Assembly (NCBI GenBank): GCA_020024555.1 | Contig: JAHHTQ010000035.1 | Location: 1-24,191 of the forward strand | DNA length: 24,191 nt | Source: Angelakisella sp. | Lineage (GTDB): Bacteria > Bacillota > Clostridia > Oscillospirales > Ruminococcaceae | Reading direction: 5' to 3' | Part shown: in pieces, positions 22,924 through 24,191 of the stretch | How the letters are laid out: each line of letters begins with the position of its first letter | How positions within the stretch are numbered: the first letter of the stretch is position 1 | The notes under the pieces: generated by a model | What the model was told of the DNA's origin: nothing | Database searches by the model: none | The model's input: only the letters and a program-made list of their open reading frames with translations | Position numbers and translations under genes: made by a program

Positions 22924-23355
22924 ATGAACATAAAATTATTAAGAAAAAACAGTGCAATTCCAAAACGTGCGACTATGTACAGCGCCGGTTTTGACTTGGT
23001 TGCAATTATTGACGAAAAAACAGAAATAAAAAAAGGCGTAACCACAAAAATACCGACAGGCATTGCAGTTGAAATTCCGATAGGATATGTAGGACTTATA
23101 TTTGCGCGCAGTGGACTGGGAGCAAACTATGGCGTAATTCCGGCAAATGCCGTAGGCGTAATCGACAGTGACTATCGGGGAGAAATCTTTGTTCCACTGA
23201 CTTGCCACAAAGAAGAAAGCTACATTGTTGAACCAATGGACAGAATAGCCCAACTGGTAGTCGTTCCCATATTCACAGAGGAACTGACCGTTGTAGAGGA
23301 ATTAGACACAACGGAAAGAAATGACGGTGGATTTAACTCAACAGGCAAAAAATAA
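22924..23355 (+). CDS. dut: dUTP diphosphatase (trimeric dUTPase)
   Basis: This 143-aa enzyme hydrolyses dUTP to dUMP and PPi, keeping uracil out of DNA. The five trimeric dUTPase motifs are present: SAGFDLVA, FARSGLGANYG, GVIDSDYRGEI, MDRIAQLVV and ERNDGGFNSTG, the last being the flexible Gly-rich C-terminal lid with Phe. The ATG at 22924 is used because GGAG (22913-22916), inside the last truA codons, lies 7 bases upstream; an earlier in-frame start at 22888 lies inside truA. The gap to truA is only 4 bases. Confidence 0.94.
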   Translation: MNIKLLRKNSAIPKRATMYSAGFDLVAIIDEKTEIKKGVTTKIPTGIAVEIPIGYVGLIFARSGLGANYGVIPANAVGVIDSDYRGEIFVPLTCHKEESYIVEPMDRIAQLVVVPIFTEELTVVEELDTTERNDGGFNSTGKK

Positions 23356-23376
23356 AATATGAGGTACAATAAAAAT

Positions 23377-23952
23377 ATGCTTGTAACAGATAAAAAAATA
23401 GTTTTGGCATCACAGTCACCAAGAAGAAAAGAACTTCTTTCACTTATATTTAATAAATTTGATATAATACCGTCAACTGACGAAGAAAGTATTAATTATG
23501 CGCTGGAACCGCATAAAATTGTTGAAGAACTTGCTGAACAAAAGGCAAAGAGTGTTTACAATAAACTGGTAGATAAATCTTCCGTTGTAATAGGCTCTGA
23601 TACGATAGTTTATTGTAACAATAAAATTTTACTGAAACCCAAAGACGAACAAGATGCAAAAGAGATGCTTACGCTACTGTCAAACAACACTCACAGTGTT
23701 TTTACGGGTGTAAGCATAGTTACAGAAAACAAAACAGAAACTTTTTATTGTGAAACAAAAGTAAAATTTAATGAGCTGTCACACGGAGATATAACAAAAT
23801 ATATAAAAACACACGAACCTATGGACAAAGCGGGGGCTTATGGTATACAAGGATACGGAGCCGTATTTATAGAAAAAATAGACGGAAACTATCACAGTGT
23901 AATGGGACTGCCTGTTTCAATGCTATACAATAAAATTCAAGAATTTTTATAA
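23377..23952 (+). CDS. maf: Maf family nucleotide pyrophosphatase (septum-formation Maf)
   Basis: This 191-aa member of the Maf/HAM1-like family should hydrolyse dTTP/UTP or modified nucleotides to monophosphates. It shows IVLASQSPRRKELL near the N-terminus, the VVIGSDTIV motif with the catalytic Asp, KPKDEQDAKEMLTLLS, and DKAGAYGIQGYGAVFIEKIDGNYHSVMGLP. The start at 23377 is preferred because GAGGT (23361-23365) precedes it by 11 bases; the ATG at 23359 has no ribosome binding site but would add only six residues. Next to dut, it gives the operon end a nucleotide-pool cleaning theme. Confidence 0.92.
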   Translation: MLVTDKKIVLASQSPRRKELLSLIFNKFDIIPSTDEESINYALEPHKIVEELAEQKAKSVYNKLVDKSSVVIGSDTIVYCNNKILLKPKDEQDAKEMLTLLSNNTHSVFTGVSIVTENKTETFYCETKVKFNELSHGDITKYIKTHEPMDKAGAYGIQGYGAVFIEKIDGNYHSVMGLPVSMLYNKIQEFL

Positions 23953-24059
23953 TAAACTACATATTTTTTTATTTTAATATTGCAAAACTGCGAATTTACA
24001 TATAATAAATATAACTATTTTATAAACATAAAAAAAGTGTAAACATTATATAAAAATTG

Positions 24060-24088
24060 TTGTATAAAGAATAAATTTAGGCTATAAT
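24060..24088 (+). promoter_or_regulatory. Sigma-A promoter reading out of the window
   Basis: TTGTAT (24060-24065), a 17-base spacer and TATAAT (24083-24088). The start near 24095 is followed by a 7-bp hairpin ATGTTAT/ATAACAT (24098-24104 / 24109-24115). It should drive a gene starting near or beyond the right edge. Confidence 0.65.
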
Positions 24089-24121
24089 ATTAAATATATG
24101 TTATAAAGATAACATTTCAGC

Positions 24122-24191
24122 GTGTCAAAAAAAGATATAGTCATTCGTCATAATGACGAAGTCTATAAAAGTTTTACTCAATTTTTTTCAA
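24122..24191 (+). CDS. Possible 5' end of a gene cut by the window edge
   Basis: A frame starting at GTG 24122 stays open to the window end (23 codons, MSKKDIVIRHNDEVYKSFTQ and on). Another frame from ATG 24153 is also open (MTKSIKVLLNFFQ). Neither has a convincing ribosome binding site, and 23 open codons are not significant on their own. The promoter at 24060-24088 suggests that some gene starts about here. No product can be named. Confidence 0.2.
   Translation, partial: MSKKDIVIRHNDEVYKSFTQFFS
24136..24167 (+). repeat. Palindromic hairpin in the leader or start of the next gene
   Basis: TTCGTCATAATGACGAA (24144-24160) is a perfect 8-bp palindrome around one A. An outer TATAG/CTATA pair (24136-24140 / 24163-24167) extends it across a small internal loop. 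No long T-run follows directly, so it does not look like a plain terminator. It may be an operator or leader element, or part of a coding start. Confidence 0.45.

Noticed and set aside
1..24191. Mobile elements, CRISPR arrays, toxin-antitoxin pairs, phage genes or a defence island
   Set aside because: No direct repeat array with unique spacers, no transposase or integrase motifs and no hallmark defence domains are seen; nearly every frame of gene length is a known housekeeping family.

Overview
The window looks like chromosomal core DNA from a low-GC Gram-positive anaerobe, most likely a member of the Clostridia with spore-forming ancestry. Supporting observations are the strong AT bias, purine-rich AAGGAG/GGAGG ribosome binding sites before almost every gene, sigma-A style TTGACA/TATAAT promoters, intrinsic terminators with U tracts, and typical Firmicutes clusters: scpA-scpB-ytfI-ytfJ (GerW family), rpsB-tsf, and ecfA1-ecfA2-ecfT-truA. 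I see no CRISPR array, insertion sequence, prophage or integrase gene. The base composition does not visibly break anywhere.

Layout. Positions 1-370 are non-coding and hold three strong hairpins, two of which are related repeats with the same loop. A complete tRNA-Leu(UAG) with its own promoter and terminator follows on the minus strand (371-453). A cytoplasmic glycerophosphodiesterase gene (719-1435) precedes a three-gene ABC importer of the TrpXYZ type: lipoprotein, permease and ATPase (1605-4322). That operon ends at a bidirectional terminator shared with a convergent aconitase-family hydratase gene (4393-6681, minus). A regulatory region separates the hydratase from a divergent GntR/FCD regulator and an NAD-type isocitrate dehydrogenase-like enzyme (6920-8772). 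Together these three look like an aconitase plus isocitrate dehydrogenase module under local control.

From 8982 to 16504 runs a plus-strand series: D,D-carboxypeptidase, RluB, an M50 site-2 protease, RecG, ScpA, ScpB, a DUF2953 protein and a YtfJ/GerW protein. It closes at a 16-bp bidirectional terminator. On the minus strand follow an unrecognised lipoprotein, EF-Ts and ribosomal protein S2 (rpsB is transcribed first). A 417-base gap then holds the rpsB promoter and leader and the divergent promoter for the energy-coupling-factor operon (19608-22176). This operon is tightly coupled to truA, dut and maf (to 23952). The last 239 bases contain a good promoter and hairpins heading into whatever lies beyond the window.

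I do not see a clearly new multi-gene system. The points most worth a second look are: the hydratase/GntR/dehydrogenase module, where the dehydrogenase has isocitrate-type substrate residues but an unusual cofactor loop; two promoters whose -35 boxes lie in or between long palindromes; the pair of hairpin repeats at the left end; and the structured RNA in the rpsB-tsf spacer.
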